Below, piece by piece: positions 1 through 9,039 of a stretch of DNA of 64,000 nt; position 1 is the stretch's first letter; each line of letters opens with the position of its first letter. Under the pieces are notes generated by a model that was given only the letters and a program-made list of their open reading frames with translations, did not search any database and had not been told where the DNA came from. The DNA comes from Mesorhizobium sp. Root102 (GTDB lineage Bacteria > Pseudomonadota > Alphaproteobacteria > Rhizobiales > Rhizobiaceae). Location of the stretch: NCBI RefSeq assembly GCF_001425625.1, contig NZ_LMCP01000023.1, forward strand, positions 272,494 to 336,493, read 5' to 3'. The position numbers and the translations under genes were made by a program.

Positions 1-406
1 AAGCCCGCCATGCTCTGCTCGAGCCGAACGACGCTCAACGCGAGCGCGACGACCGGTTCTTGATCTCTACCTCAACCGCAGGCGCCCCTCCCGCGCAGCG
101 GGTCGTCTAATCGCTCGACCGTCAAGGGGGTGAGTGCAAGGCCGTCGTCCTTTCTGTCGATTCTCGTTCGTCCGCATGCCGGGTACAGGGTCGTCTACGC
201 GGTCGATGCAAAGCTGATCGCCGCAGGATGAGTTTCGCAGGTGAGATCTTCCTATGTTCGTTACGCAATCTGCTAAACGAGGCAGTTGCTTCCCGCTTCG
301 CGGAATGATCTCAGCCACGTCCCGGCAGGGACGGCTCGGTGCGTCCTGTAAGAACGCTGTTGGTTGAATGGCCTGACAGAATCGTCGCAGGGAGCGTCTG
401 CAGGTA
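1..406. other. No confident gene; probable 3' flank of IS110 remnant
   Basis: No reading frame here has convincing coding character on either strand. A 132-codon minus-strand frame at 67-465 has Cys/Arg-rich composition and no recognisable motif. Because the adjacent minus-strand transposase remnant ends at 407, this stretch is most simply read as the 3' untranslated end of the insertion sequence followed by ordinary flank. I could not locate the IS boundary. Confidence 0.4.
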
Positions 407-838
407 TCAGGCGGCGGGCATTCCTCCGTGCGGATCGAACAGCTCGCCCGTCCGGAGCATCGCATGCATGATCACTGCCAGCTTGCGCGCCAGGGCCACG
501 GCCGCTCGCTTGAAGCCGAGCCGATCTTTGAGCTCCAATGCCCAGGTTCGCAGGGTGCTGGTATCCGTCGACCGGTTCAGGATGACCGCGGCCGCCTCAT
601 ACAGCAGTCCGCGCAACTGATTGTCGCCACGGCGCGAGATATGCCCGTCATTATCGACCTCGCCGGACTGGTAGCGCCTCGGGGTCAGGCCTACCCATGC
701 GCCCACGGCGCGCGAGTTCCTGAAGTTCGCCGGATCCTCCACGGCTGATGCAAAGGCGGTGGCTGTGACAGTGCCTACACCAGGCACTGACATGAGCAGA
801 CGGCAGTGCTGGTCCTCACGCGCCATCGCAGCCAGCAA
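407..838 (-). pseudogene. IS110-family transposase, C-terminal remnant
   Basis: The translated minus strand contains the segment LLMSVPGVGTVTA, then RNSRAVGAWVGLTPRRYQSG and DNDGHISRRGDNQLRGLLYE. This is the typical C-terminal Transposase_20 (helix-hairpin-helix plus serine-containing) domain of IS110/IS116/IS902 transposases, which carry out site-specific recombination. Intact members are about 330-400 residues with an N-terminal RuvC-like DEDD domain. Only about 140 C-terminal residues remain and the catalytic DEDD domain is absent. The frame continues upstream past about 838 only into sequence antisense to a DHDPS-family gene, so the element is broken there. It cannot be an active transposase. 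Confidence 0.85.
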
Positions 839-1646
839 GCAGGTCGAGATCTGCCTGGCGACCGGCGTGCACGGCATGGCCGCACTCCGCCTGGCGACGG
901 AAGTCGCCAAGCTGACAGAGGCCGAGCGCCAGACGATCATGGACTGGACGGCGGAAGACACCGCCGGAAAAGTGCCGCTCGCCTTCACCATCTTCGGCGC
1001 TTCGGTGGCCGAACAGGTGGCCCAGATTCGCCATGCTGAAAGCGTGGGAGCGGATTGGGTGATCCTGCAGCCGCCGCCGGTCGGGTCCTATGGCGCGCCG
1101 GAATACATCAAGTTCTTCGGCCGCGTCGCCGAGGCGACCGACCTGCCGGTGGCGATCCAGAACGCGCCGGCCTTTTTCGGGCGCGGCCTGTCCTCAGACG
1201 AAATCCGCGAACTCGTCACGCTTCATCCCAGCATAAGGCTGATCAAGGGCGAAGGGCCGGTCACCGACATTGCCGGATTGATCGAGCGCACGGAAGGCCG
1301 GATACCGGTTTTCAACGGACGTGGCGGCCTGGAGCTGATCGACAATTTCCGCATCGGCTGCCGCGGCATGATCCTGGCGCCGGATAGCATCGACCTCGCC
1401 GTGCGCGCCTACAATGCGTTCCGGGCCGGTGACGAAGCAACGGTCGAGGCCGAGTATGCAAGAATGCTGCCGGCAGCGGTCTTCGTCATGCAGGGCATCG
1501 AAAACCTGATCTGTTACGGCAAGCGGCTGTTCGGCGCTCGCACCGGCATCCCGATACACGACCGGGCTCCGGCGATGCGGCCAAGCGAGGTTGGCCTGGC
1601 GATGGTGGCGCGCTTTGCGGCTGGCCTCGGCCGGTTGCCGGGCTGA
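839..1646 (+). pseudogene. DHDPS/N-acetylneuraminate-lyase family protein, 5' truncated
   Basis: From about codon 28 of the open frame beginning at 759 the protein is a clear dihydrodipicolinate synthase/N-acetylneuraminate lyase TIM barrel. It begins QVEICLATGVHGMAAL, continues with the EVAKLTEAER segment and the Schiff-base lysine in RLIKGEG, and ends at 1646. Family members are about 300 residues; here roughly the first 25 (beta-strand 1 and the GG[TS]GE-side entry) are missing. The upstream part of the frame is antisense to the IS110 remnant, so the gene lost its native start and promoter. The usual catalytic Tyr of the YN-P motif is replaced (VAIQNAPAFFG), a variant seen in non-lysine-pathway members. 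It might still be expressed from a start inside the IS, but I infer a pseudogene. Confidence 0.75.
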
Positions 1647-1710
1647 ACGGCAATTCCCGCTAATAGGTCGTCCGCCCGACACGCGACCCTGGCAGCGGGC
1701 CCTGGCGGCT

Positions 1711-2409
1711 TCAGCCGAGAAGGTCGGCCGCGACTTCGAGCGTGTTGCGCAACGACGTCTCGAGATGGCGTTCCATCGCCTGCGCGGCGCCCTCGGCGTC
1801 GTGATGTTTCAAAGCCTCGAAGATGGCTTCATGCTGCTCGATCGTCTGTTCGCCATAGCCGGGCTTCGGGATGACGAGATGGCGGCCGCGATCCATCTGC
1901 GCCTTCGAGATGTCGACGGCTCTCCAGATCATCGGCAGGCCACAGATTTCGGCGATGGTGCGGTGAAAGACATCGTCGAGCTGTATCGCGATGGCATATC
2001 TGCCCTGCGATATGGCAAGCCGGTGCGCCGCCACATTGTCCTTCAGCAATTCGCCGGCTGCCGGTGAGAACTTGTCGGCCGCGCGCCTGGCGCTTTCCAT
2101 TTCCAGCGCCCGGCGGATGACATAGGCTTCCTCCAGGTCGGCCCGGCTGATCGGGGCGACATAGGTGCCGGTTTGCGCCAGGATGGTGACCAGACCCTCG
2201 TCGCTGATGCGCTTGACCGCTTCGCGCACCGGGGTACGCGAAACACCGAGCGCTTCCGCGATGGCCACCTCGTTGATCACTTCCCCGGGCCTCATCTGTC
2301 CGACGACGATAAGGTTGCGAATCTGGTGATAGATCTGATCGCGGAGCGGCAGAGCCCGATTGAGAGTCGAAGGATCGAGGTCCATGGGAAAATCCGCGTC
2401 TTCGTTCAC
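1711..2409 (-). CDS. GntR family transcriptional regulator, FCD (FadR) type
   Basis: This 232-residue protein has an N-terminal winged helix (about residues 20-85) with the hallmark SRTPVREAVKR recognition helix. An all-helical FCD ligand domain (about 95-225) follows, containing the conserved His residues of the metal/ligand site (FHRTIAEI and EQHEAIFEAL). Such regulators usually repress a nearby catabolic operon until bound by an organic-acid ligand. It is transcribed toward the truncated DHDPS-like gene, which may have been its original target. A perfect inverted repeat lies 15 bp upstream of its start codon, suggesting autoregulation. The ligand cannot be inferred. Confidence 0.9.
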   Translation of the reverse strand: MNEDADFPMDLDPSTLNRALPLRDQIYHQIRNLIVVGQMRPGEVINEVAIAEALGVSRTPVREAVKRISDEGLVTILAQTGTYVAPISRADLEEAYVIRRALEMESARRAADKFSPAAGELLKDNVAAHRLAISQGRYAIAIQLDDVFHRTIAEICGLPMIWRAVDISKAQMDRGRHLVIPKPGYGEQTIEQHEAIFEALKHHDAEGAAQAMERHLETSLRNTLEVAADLLG

Positions 2410-2423
2410 CAGAAATGGTCAGA

Positions 2424-2439
2424 TTACATTGGAATGTAA
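2424..2439. promoter_or_regulatory. Probable GntR operator
   Basis: TTACATT-GG-AATGTAA is a perfect inverted repeat with 7-bp arms and a 2-bp centre, 15 bp upstream of the start codon of the GntR gene at 1711-2409. The size, symmetry and location fit an autoregulatory FadR-type operator. This is inference from position and symmetry only. Confidence 0.6.
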
Positions 2440-2632
2440 ATCAGAAAGTACCTAAGCCGGGCATGACCGATGTCGCCGATCGGCACGGCCTTCCGCCATC
2501 TCGACGAGCGCCGCGTTCGGCGCGCTTGTTGCGCCAAGGTCCAAATCAGCGTGGCGGGCAATCTCGCTTACGCGCAATTTACGACCGCCCGCTAAAAACG
2601 TTCCTGTCTGATTCGTCTGGGACAGGAACGTC

Positions 2633-3118
2633 ATGAGCAAAGCCCTTACATCCTTCGCACTGGTCGCCGTGCTGACCGCCTTGCTCATGGCGTTGAGCCT
2701 GGCTGTGGCCAGGCACGGCTATCCCTATGGCGCGATCGGCGTCAGGCGCCTCGACGGCATTGCCGACGCTGGCGTGTTCATCCCGATTGCCGCGGTCTAT
2801 TTCTTCAGCGCGATGCTGATGATGATCCTGCCGATCAGGGCGGCCGGCATTGTCCTGACCCATGCCGCCGACGCCCTCTTCTGGACGGTGATCGCGCTGT
2901 TTGCGACCATTGTCGGCTGTCTGGTAGCCAGATGGGCTTTCGGCCAGGGCAGCGCCGTGTGGGCATTGCTGAACTGGCGGTTCCTTTTTGCCGCGGCGAT
3001 CGTCGGTTGTCACTTCGTCATGAATGAGCTGCGCCGCAACGTCCTGCTGCGCAGCCTGTTCTTCGTGGTCTTTGCCGCCGCGACACTGGCCTGCCTGTTC
3101 TGGTCGTTCACGCTCTGA
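2633..3118 (+). CDS. Small integral membrane protein, unknown function
   Basis: This 161-residue protein is strongly hydrophobic, with about five predicted membrane segments (roughly residues 5-25, 46-68, 80-103, 113-132 and 138-158) separated by short polar loops. I do not recognise the family. The ATG at 2633 is preceded by GACAGGAACG, a weak Shine-Dalgarno. It is convergent with the sox operon (11 bp between stop codons) and divergent from the GntR gene across about 220 bp. Codon use is like its neighbours, so it is probably a genuine native gene. Confidence 0.7.
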   Translation: MSKALTSFALVAVLTALLMALSLAVARHGYPYGAIGVRRLDGIADAGVFIPIAAVYFFSAMLMMILPIRAAGIVLTHAADALFWTVIALFATIVGCLVARWAFGQGSAVWALLNWRFLFAAAIVGCHFVMNELRRNVLLRSLFFVVFAAATLACLFWSFTL

Positions 3119-3129
3119 CGTGTCGCCGG

Positions 3130-3669
3130 CTAATCGGCTGATTCGGCGGCGATGTTGCAGGCGGCTGTTTCCATCCATGTCCAGAGATAGGCCGCAAGAC
3201 CGCGATCGACATGGACGCGCAGCTTGCCGTCATGGCGATAGACGATGGCGCTGATGCCGGCGAAGGAAAGCGCTGCGCTGGCACTCGCTTGGCTGGGATC
3301 GAGCGCTGTCCCGCGCGCGATGAAAGCGTCGAGCGCCGTGCCCTCGGCCTCGAACACCTGCAGCCCGGCGCTGATCGCCGTCACCGCGAACCCGTCTGCA
3401 TGCCAGCCCATGGCGATGGCAAGCGGGCTGTTCGAAACGACAAGCAGCCGGTCGCGCGCCAGCCGCGCCGCATAGCGGTCGCCCTGCGCGGTACCAAAGG
3501 CTCCAACACCAGTGCGGTCCACGCCAGATACTCGCGCCCACGCGTCGAGATCGCCGCTGACCATCAACTGGGTAAGACCCGAGATCGCGCGCACCGCAAG
3601 GCCGGGCGCGGTGATAACCGCACTTTGCCAGTCCGGCGCAACGGACCATTTCTCCGCGAGATCACGCAT
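3130..3669 (-). CDS. soxG: Sarcosine oxidase gamma subunit
   Basis: This is the last gene of the soxBDAG operon, 179 residues, about the usual gamma length of 180-200. It overlaps the end of soxA by 8 bp. The gamma subunit stabilises the heterotetramer that demethylates sarcosine to glycine, hydrogen peroxide and methylene-tetrahydrofolate. The sequence shows the GDLDAWARVSGV segment and a C-terminal YLWTWMETAA tail of the GcvT-related SoxG fold. Identification rests mostly on operon position and length, because this subunit diverges rapidly. Confidence 0.85.
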   Translation of the reverse strand: MRDLAEKWSVAPDWQSAVITAPGLAVRAISGLTQLMVSGDLDAWARVSGVDRTGVGAFGTAQGDRYAARLARDRLLVVSNSPLAIAMGWHADGFAVTAISAGLQVFEAEGTALDAFIARGTALDPSQASASAALSFAGISAIVYRHDGKLRVHVDRGLAAYLWTWMETAACNIAAESAD

Positions 3670-6547
3670 GCAGCCGGTCTCCTGCTGGGTCGAAGGCGCA
3701 AGGTGGGGCGATTGTCGCCGTCCGGATCTTGCCGAGATGCTGGATTTCGATCGTCTCGCCGTGGCGGGCCGCGCCGCGCTCGATCAGGCCAAGCGCAACC
3801 GGGCGGCCGAGCGTCGGGCTCTGGTAGCTCGATGTGACAAAGCCCTGGCTGCGCAATCCGCCGTCAATCCGTTTGATGCCATGCGCACCGGTGGCCAGCG
3901 GCGCTTCGCCTTGTGGCACCGCCAATCCGACAAGCTGCATGCGGTTGTCACGCGCGGCCTCTTCGGTAAACAGCGAGCGGCGGCCGACGAACTCGCTCTG
4001 GCGCTTGGCGCGCGGGCCGTCGACGCCGAGATCGTGCGGCAGCGTGGTGCCGTCAGTGTCCTTGCCGATGACGATAAAGCCTTTCTCGGCGCGCAGGATC
4101 ATCAGCGCTTCCAAGCCGATGACGACGACATCGAACGCCTGGCCGGCCCGGCGCAGTTGCGCCCATAGCGGCTCGGCGCGATCGGCCCGGATCGAGATTT
4201 CATAGCTCCTGTCGCCGGTGAAGCTGACGCGGGCGACGCGGACCTCGTCGCCGGCATAGGTGCCATGACCAACCGCCATATGCGGCAGGTCGGAATCGTC
4301 GAGCGAGAGGCCGAGATCCAGAGTTTCGAGCAGTTTTCGGGCGTTCGGTCCGGACACGGTCAGTGTCGCCATGTCTGATGTGGCGTTGTGGATGTAGACC
4401 GCACCGCGTCCGAAGCGGTCCTGGCGCCATTCCTCCAGCCGGGCGTGCACGGCAGCGACGTGCGAGGAGGAGCACGACACGACGAAGCGCTGCTCGTCGA
4501 GCCGCACCAGAACGCCGTCGTCGAAGACCACGCCATTCTCCGACAGCATGAAGCCGTAGCGGCAGCGGCCCGGTTTCAGCGTCGACATAGTGTTGTAATA
4601 GAGGAAATCGACAAATGCGGCCGCCTGCGGTCCGATCACCTCGATCTTGCCGAGCGTCGAACCATCGAACAGCGCCACAGATTGACGGGCGCGCCGCGCC
4701 TCGTCCGCGATCGAACGCTCCGCGTCCGCGTTGCCGCCATAGTGGGCCGGGCGCAGCCAGCCGCCATATTCCTGGAAGACCGCGCCATTGGCGCGATGGA
4801 TAGTCTCCAGCGGCAGCCGCCGCACCGGCGCCATCAATTCGCCGACGCGCGCGCCGGCAAAGCTTGCCAACGGCACCGGCGTGAACGGCGGCCGATAGGT
4901 GGTGGTGCCGACCTCCGGCACCGTGCGGCCGGTGATGCCGGCCATCAGCGCCAGGCCCGGCAGATTGGAGGTCTTGCCCTGATCGGTCGCCATGCCGAGC
5001 GTGGTATAGCGCTTCAAATGTTCGACCGAGACGAAGTTTTCGCGCGCCGCAAGCTCGACATCTTTCACCGTCACGTCGTTCTGGTAGTCGATCCAGATGC
5101 GTCCCTTCGAACCCGGCATCGGCCATGCGGCCGTTATGCCTCCTGTCGCTTCCAGTCCGGTGCTGTGCGGTATCGCCGCTTTCTTTTGACCAGAAGATGT
5201 AACGGCGTTGCCGGCACCTGCGAACACCTCCGACAAGGAAACCGCGCCCGCAGCCGCGCCGGCAACAGCAATGCCATCCACCGGATCGCCCGGCAGGAAG
5301 GCGGCACGCGCCTCGCTCCAGGCAAGCTTGCCCTTGGCCTGGCCGAACAGATGGATGGTCGGCGTCCAGCCGCCCGAGATCAGCACGCAATCGGTACCCA
5401 ACCTCGTGCCGTCGTCGAGCGTCACGCCGTCGACGCGCAGCTTGCCGGTGGCGGAGGTGAGGGCTCGGCCTTTGACCAGCCCCACATTGGCCGGCGTGGG
5501 GGGCGTGCCATCACGGCGAATGTCCACAAGGGTAACATCGGCCCCCACCTCGGCCAGCGCCGTGGCAACTTCGTAGGCACTGTCATTGTTGGTGGCGAGG
5601 ACGATGCGGCGGCCGACCAGGACCGCGTGGCGCCTGAGATAGGCGAGCGCTGCATCCGCCGACATGATGCCCGGCAGGTCGTTGTTGGCAAAGGGCAGCG
5701 GCCGCTCAATGGCGCCGGTCGCCAGCACGATCTGGCGCGGCCTGACCCGCCACAGCGTATCCGGCCGGCCGTCGCAATGGCGCTGGTTCAGCCCGACCAG
5801 ATTGTGGTCGTAGATACCGAAGGCGGTGGTCGAAGGCAGGATCAGCTGACCGGCAGCGGCAAGCTCTGCAACCGTCTCCGCGATCCAGGCGGCCGCCGGC
5901 TTGCCGTCGATCTCACCGGCGCGATGGCCCAGCGATCCGCCTGGCTTAGGCTGGTCGTCGACCAGCATGACAGAAAGACCAGCACCAGACGCCAGCCGTA
6001 CCGCCGCCAGTCCTGCCGGTCCCGCGCCCACCACCAGCACGTCGCAATGATGGTTGATCTGGTCGGCTGTGCCCGCCGAGGTCCAGCCCGCATCGACCTT
6101 GCCCAGCCCCGCCATGGCGCGGATGCGTGGCTCGAACCTGTGCCAGTCCGGCCACATGAAGGTCTTGTAGTAGAACGCCGCCGGAATGAAGCGCGCAAAA
6201 CGGTCGAGGAAGGCGTTGCGGTCGGCCAGTGCACTGGGCGCGGCGTTGACGCTTCTCGCCACCAGCCCGTCGCGCGCCGGCTCGGTCGTGGCCCGCGTGT
6301 TCGGCGTCGTCGGCACACTACCGCCGACATCGACCAGCGCGTTCGGTTCCTCGACGCCGGCGCTCCAGATGCCGCGAGGCCGATGATATTTGAAGCTGCG
6401 GCCGACGACCGCGACATCGCCTGCCAGCAGCGCCGAGGCGATGGTGTCGCCGGCATAGCCGTGCACCGTAGCGCCGTCGAAGCTGAAGCGGATCGGGCGG
6501 GAGCGGTCGATGGCGCTGCCGCCGGTGGCAAGACGCGAGGCGGTCAC
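3662..6547 (-). CDS. soxA: Sarcosine oxidase alpha subunit
   Basis: This is the large catalytic subunit, 961 residues (family about 960-1000). The N-terminal region (about 15-100) is the ferredoxin-like fold found in SoxA (YHRPRGIWSAG). A Rossmann dinucleotide-binding domain follows (GAGPAGLAAVRLASGAG near residue 175, and a second nucleotide-binding segment further on). The C-terminal third is a GcvT-like tetrahydrofolate-binding domain (LFDGSTLGKIEV, then GDRSYEISI). It binds NAD+ and channels the imine/formaldehyde to folate. The start is GTG at 6547, in a 4-bp GTGA overlap with the soxD stop, implying translational coupling. Confidence 0.95.
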   Translation of the reverse strand: MTASRLATGGSAIDRSRPIRFSFDGATVHGYAGDTIASALLAGDVAVVGRSFKYHRPRGIWSAGVEEPNALVDVGGSVPTTPNTRATTEPARDGLVARSVNAAPSALADRNAFLDRFARFIPAAFYYKTFMWPDWHRFEPRIRAMAGLGKVDAGWTSAGTADQINHHCDVLVVGAGPAGLAAVRLASGAGLSVMLVDDQPKPGGSLGHRAGEIDGKPAAAWIAETVAELAAAGQLILPSTTAFGIYDHNLVGLNQRHCDGRPDTLWRVRPRQIVLATGAIERPLPFANNDLPGIMSADAALAYLRRHAVLVGRRIVLATNNDSAYEVATALAEVGADVTLVDIRRDGTPPTPANVGLVKGRALTSATGKLRVDGVTLDDGTRLGTDCVLISGGWTPTIHLFGQAKGKLAWSEARAAFLPGDPVDGIAVAGAAAGAVSLSEVFAGAGNAVTSSGQKKAAIPHSTGLEATGGITAAWPMPGSKGRIWIDYQNDVTVKDVELAARENFVSVEHLKRYTTLGMATDQGKTSNLPGLALMAGITGRTVPEVGTTTYRPPFTPVPLASFAGARVGELMAPVRRLPLETIHRANGAVFQEYGGWLRPAHYGGNADAERSIADEARRARQSVALFDGSTLGKIEVIGPQAAAFVDFLYYNTMSTLKPGRCRYGFMLSENGVVFDDGVLVRLDEQRFVVSCSSSHVAAVHARLEEWRQDRFGRGAVYIHNATSDMATLTVSGPNARKLLETLDLGLSLDDSDLPHMAVGHGTYAGDEVRVARVSFTGDRSYEISIRADRAEPLWAQLRRAGQAFDVVVIGLEALMILRAEKGFIVIGKDTDGTTLPHDLGVDGPRAKRQSEFVGRRSLFTEEAARDNRMQLVGLAVPQGEAPLATGAHGIKRIDGGLRSQGFVTSSYQSPTLGRPVALGLIERGAARHGETIEIQHLGKIRTATIAPPCAFDPAGDRLHA

Positions 6548-6810
6548 GCCGCGTGCTCCCCGCCGAGAGCAGCCGAGGACAGCACCTTGTGGGTGACCGT
6601 GTCACGTTCCATGACGAAGAACTCGCCGCAGTTCATGTGAACCCAGATTTCGCGCGCCGTGCCTTTCGGGTTGGTGCGCAAATAGAGGTAATCAGCCCAG
6701 CGATCGATCGGCACCTCGGCGCCATCAGGCCTGATGTTGCCGGCATCGCCGCCATAGTGGAATTCGGTCTCGTCGCGCGAGCCGCAGAATGGGCAAGGGA
6801 ACAACTGCAT
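6544..6810 (-). CDS. soxD: Sarcosine oxidase delta subunit
   Basis: This 88-residue protein has the delta-subunit signature: N-terminal CPFCG, the FHYGGDA segment, LYLRTNPKG and WVHMNCGEFF. The cysteines (CxxC near the N terminus plus the later Cys) form the Zn-binding site characteristic of SoxD. The start is the ATG at 6810, 8 bp after the soxB stop. A longer upstream frame reading to 7065 would overlap soxB and is rejected because homologues begin at MxLFPCPFCG. Confidence 0.95.
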   Translation of the reverse strand: MQLFPCPFCGSRDETEFHYGGDAGNIRPDGAEVPIDRWADYLYLRTNPKGTAREIWVHMNCGEFFVMERDTVTHKVLSSAALGGEHAA

Positions 6811-6818
6811 GATTGCCT

Positions 6819-8072
6819 CTAGTGCGCGATGCCGGAGCCGGCCGCTTCGTCGATCAGCCGCCCGGTGGCGAAGCGATCGAGGTCGAAGGGGCGGCTGATG
6901 TCGTTGTGCTTGCCGGTCGCCAGCAAGTTTGCCAGCAGCGTGCCGCCGGCGGGAATGGCCTTGAAGCCGCCCGTGCCCCAGCCGCAATTGAGGAACAGTC
7001 CCGGTAGGGGCGATTCGCCGATGATCGGCGAGGAGTCCGGCACGACATCGACAATACCCGCCCATTGCCGCATCAGCTTGAGCTGGCCGAAGATCGGGAA
7101 CATCTCCAGCACCCCGGCAATCACCGTCTCCAGCGTCGGCAGATTGCCGCGCTGCGCATAGGAGGGGATGCGGTCGAGCCCGCCGCCGATGACGATCTCG
7201 CCCTTGTCCGACTGGCTGACATAGACGCCGCAGCCCGGCGACAGCACCACCGTATCGAGGATCGGCTTGACCGGCTCGGAAACGCAGGCCTGCAGCGCAT
7301 AGGAATTGATCGGCAGCCGGAAGCCGGCCTTGGCCGCCAGCACCGAGGAGTGCCCGGCCACCGCCATGCCGATGCGCTCGGCCCGGATCGCGCCCCGCGA
7401 AGTCTGGACGCCACGGCAGCGGCCGCCCTCGATGATGAAATCGGTGATCTCGCAGTTCTGGATGATGTCGACGCCGAGCCGGCTTGCCGCGCGCGCATAG
7501 CCCCAGGCGACCGCGTCATGGCGCGCCGTTCCGGCCCTGCCTTGCCAGATGCCGCCAAACACCGGGAAGCGCGCATCCGGCGAAAAATTGTAGATCGGCG
7601 CCACCCGGCGCACATCTTCAGGTGAAAACAGCTCGGCATCAATGCCGTTGATCTGCATGGCGTTGACGGTGCGCGCGCCGATCTCCATCTCGGCGGTCGA
7701 GTGGCACAGATTGACCATGCCACGCTGCGACAGCATCACATTGTAGTTCAAATCCTTGGACAGCCCCTCATAGAGCCGGTGTGCCAACCCGTAGAGCTCG
7801 ACGCTTTCCGGATAATAATAGTTGGAGCGCACCACGGTCGTGTTGCGGCCTGTGTTGCCGCCCCCGATCCATCCTTTTTCCAGCACAGCAACTCGGGCGA
7901 TGTTCTGGTTCTTGGCAAGGTAGTAAGCCGTCGCCAGCCCATGGCCGCCGCCGCCAATGACGATCGCGTCATAGGACGGCTTCGGCTCGGGCGAGCGCCA
8001 TGCCGGCTGCCAGCCGGTCTGGCCGGCCAGGCCTTCTCTAAACAGCGATAAAGCGGAATAGCGTGTGGTCAT
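6819..8072 (-). CDS. soxB: Sarcosine oxidase beta subunit
   Basis: This 417-residue FAD-dependent D-amino-acid-oxidase-fold subunit is first in the operon. It shows the N-terminal YDAIVIGGGGHGLATAYYLA dinucleotide motif, EKGWIGGGNTGRN, the GTARHDAVAWG segment (whose His carries covalent FMN in characterised SoxB proteins), and the C-terminal CGWGTGGFKAIPAGG flavin-binding loop. The start is placed at 8072 (MTTRYSALSLFREG), the conserved N terminus, rather than the longer frame from 8105. It oxidises sarcosine with FAD and passes electrons to FMN and oxygen. A TGTACA-centred palindrome lies about 40 bp upstream. Confidence 0.95.
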   Translation of the reverse strand: MTTRYSALSLFREGLAGQTGWQPAWRSPEPKPSYDAIVIGGGGHGLATAYYLAKNQNIARVAVLEKGWIGGGNTGRNTTVVRSNYYYPESVELYGLAHRLYEGLSKDLNYNVMLSQRGMVNLCHSTAEMEIGARTVNAMQINGIDAELFSPEDVRRVAPIYNFSPDARFPVFGGIWQGRAGTARHDAVAWGYARAASRLGVDIIQNCEITDFIIEGGRCRGVQTSRGAIRAERIGMAVAGHSSVLAAKAGFRLPINSYALQACVSEPVKPILDTVVLSPGCGVYVSQSDKGEIVIGGGLDRIPSYAQRGNLPTLETVIAGVLEMFPIFGQLKLMRQWAGIVDVVPDSSPIIGESPLPGLFLNCGWGTGGFKAIPAGGTLLANLLATGKHNDISRPFDLDRFATGRLIDEAAGSGIAH

Positions 8073-8113
8073 GGCGTGCCGGACAGGCCTGATTTTTCGA
8101 GGCAAAGCGTATT

Positions 8114-8126
8114 CGTGTTGTACACG
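8114..8126. promoter_or_regulatory. Palindrome upstream of soxB, candidate TetR operator
   Basis: CGTGT-TGT-ACACG is an inverted repeat with 5-bp arms whose centre contains TGTACA. It sits between soxB and the TetR gene. The same TGTACA core recurs at 8880-8887, just upstream of that TetR gene. A shared core at the regulator's own promoter and at the operon next door is the usual pattern of a local repressor. Confidence 0.4.
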
Positions 8127-8168
8127 TATGTCTAGTAATGGATGCAGTCTTGCGTACGGTTGATGGCG

Positions 8169-8846
8169 TCAGCGCTTTCGCGAAATCGTCTCCTCGACGT
8201 AGCGCGAGAAATCCTCGACGTCCTGGGGCGACGGCTCCTGGCCGGTAAAACTGCGCAGATACGAGGCAACTTGAGCCAGGCGGCTGCTCATCGGCTCGTT
8301 GAGTTCGAGCGAGTAATAGCCGATCTGCATGAAATAGAGCACGCGGGCCCGTACGAACGCATCCACCTCATCATAGCCATGACGCATGAACATGTCGCGA
8401 ATGGCGTTGACGCGCTCCTCGTCAGCCTCGTCGAGCGCGCGCCGGATGGTAGGCGAACGACGGGCCCAGGCCCTGATCGCGAAATCCAGCTGGGGATCGA
8501 ATAGCCTTTCGTCCACCCAGCATTCGAAAATGCTCATCACCCCGCGGATGACGGTCGCGGAAGGCCGCCTGGCGCGTTCGACGATGAACCTGGTGTTGGT
8601 CTGCCGCCAATAATCCAGCAACTGGTCGAGCAGATCCTGCCGGCTCTTGAAATACCAGTAGAAGCTGGAACGCGACACATCGAGCTTCTGGCCCAGCGTC
8701 AGCACGCGGACGCGTTCGACACCGTCCGAGATCAACGTTTCAAGCGCTAGCTTCAGCCAATCTTCGCGCGTGGCCTTGATGTTGCCGGTGGCGCCGGCGC
8801 GCTGAATCGTCGTTTCGAGAGCTGCCATCAACACGACGCATGACAT
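8169..8846 (-). CDS. TetR family transcriptional regulator
   Basis: This 225-residue regulator has an N-terminal three-helix DNA-binding domain (about 27-72: a DWLKLALETLISDGVERVRV helix, then LDVSRSSFYWYFKSRQDLLDQLL). A helical ligand/dimerisation domain follows, of the TetR_C type seen in regulators near sarcosine/dimethylglycine genes. The ATG at 8846 is preceded by TGAGGCAGC, a good Shine-Dalgarno; the ATG at 8828 has none. It lies in the same orientation as soxB and 96 bp upstream of it, so it may regulate sox; the effector is unknown. Confidence 0.88.
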   Translation of the reverse strand: MSCVVLMAALETTIQRAGATGNIKATREDWLKLALETLISDGVERVRVLTLGQKLDVSRSSFYWYFKSRQDLLDQLLDYWRQTNTRFIVERARRPSATVIRGVMSIFECWVDERLFDPQLDFAIRAWARRSPTIRRALDEADEERVNAIRDMFMRHGYDEVDAFVRARVLYFMQIGYYSLELNEPMSSRLAQVASYLRSFTGQEPSPQDVEDFSRYVEETISRKR

Positions 8847-8879
8847 GCTGCCTCAGGCAAATCAAGGCTATGGACATGA

Positions 8880-8887
8880 CTGTACAG
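8880..8887. promoter_or_regulatory. TGTACA palindrome upstream of tetR
   Basis: The 8-bp palindrome CTGTACAG lies 34 bp upstream of the TetR start codon and shares the TGTACA core with the site upstream of soxB (8114-8126). It is a short motif and could be chance; the pairing with the sox site is the only support. Confidence 0.3.
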
Positions 8888-9039
8888 GGCAATTCAACCC
8901 TGACCGAATGATGCATCTCGGATGTTAGCCGGATTGAGGCTCGATCGGGCGCTGTCGCCGCCACGCCATCAGCGCGGTCGCAAGCGAGGGGATTTTTGTC
9001 GCGGCTGCTGGTTCAGTGTTTGCTTTCCCGCAAGGCAAT

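Noticed and set aside
67..465. 132-codon minus-strand frame near the left edge
   Set aside because: No homology, no ribosome site and overlaps the transposase remnant in another frame.
4388..6640. 750-codon plus-strand open frame
   Set aside because: Antisense to soxA/soxD; Arg/His/Gln-rich with no motif, a typical high-GC shadow frame.
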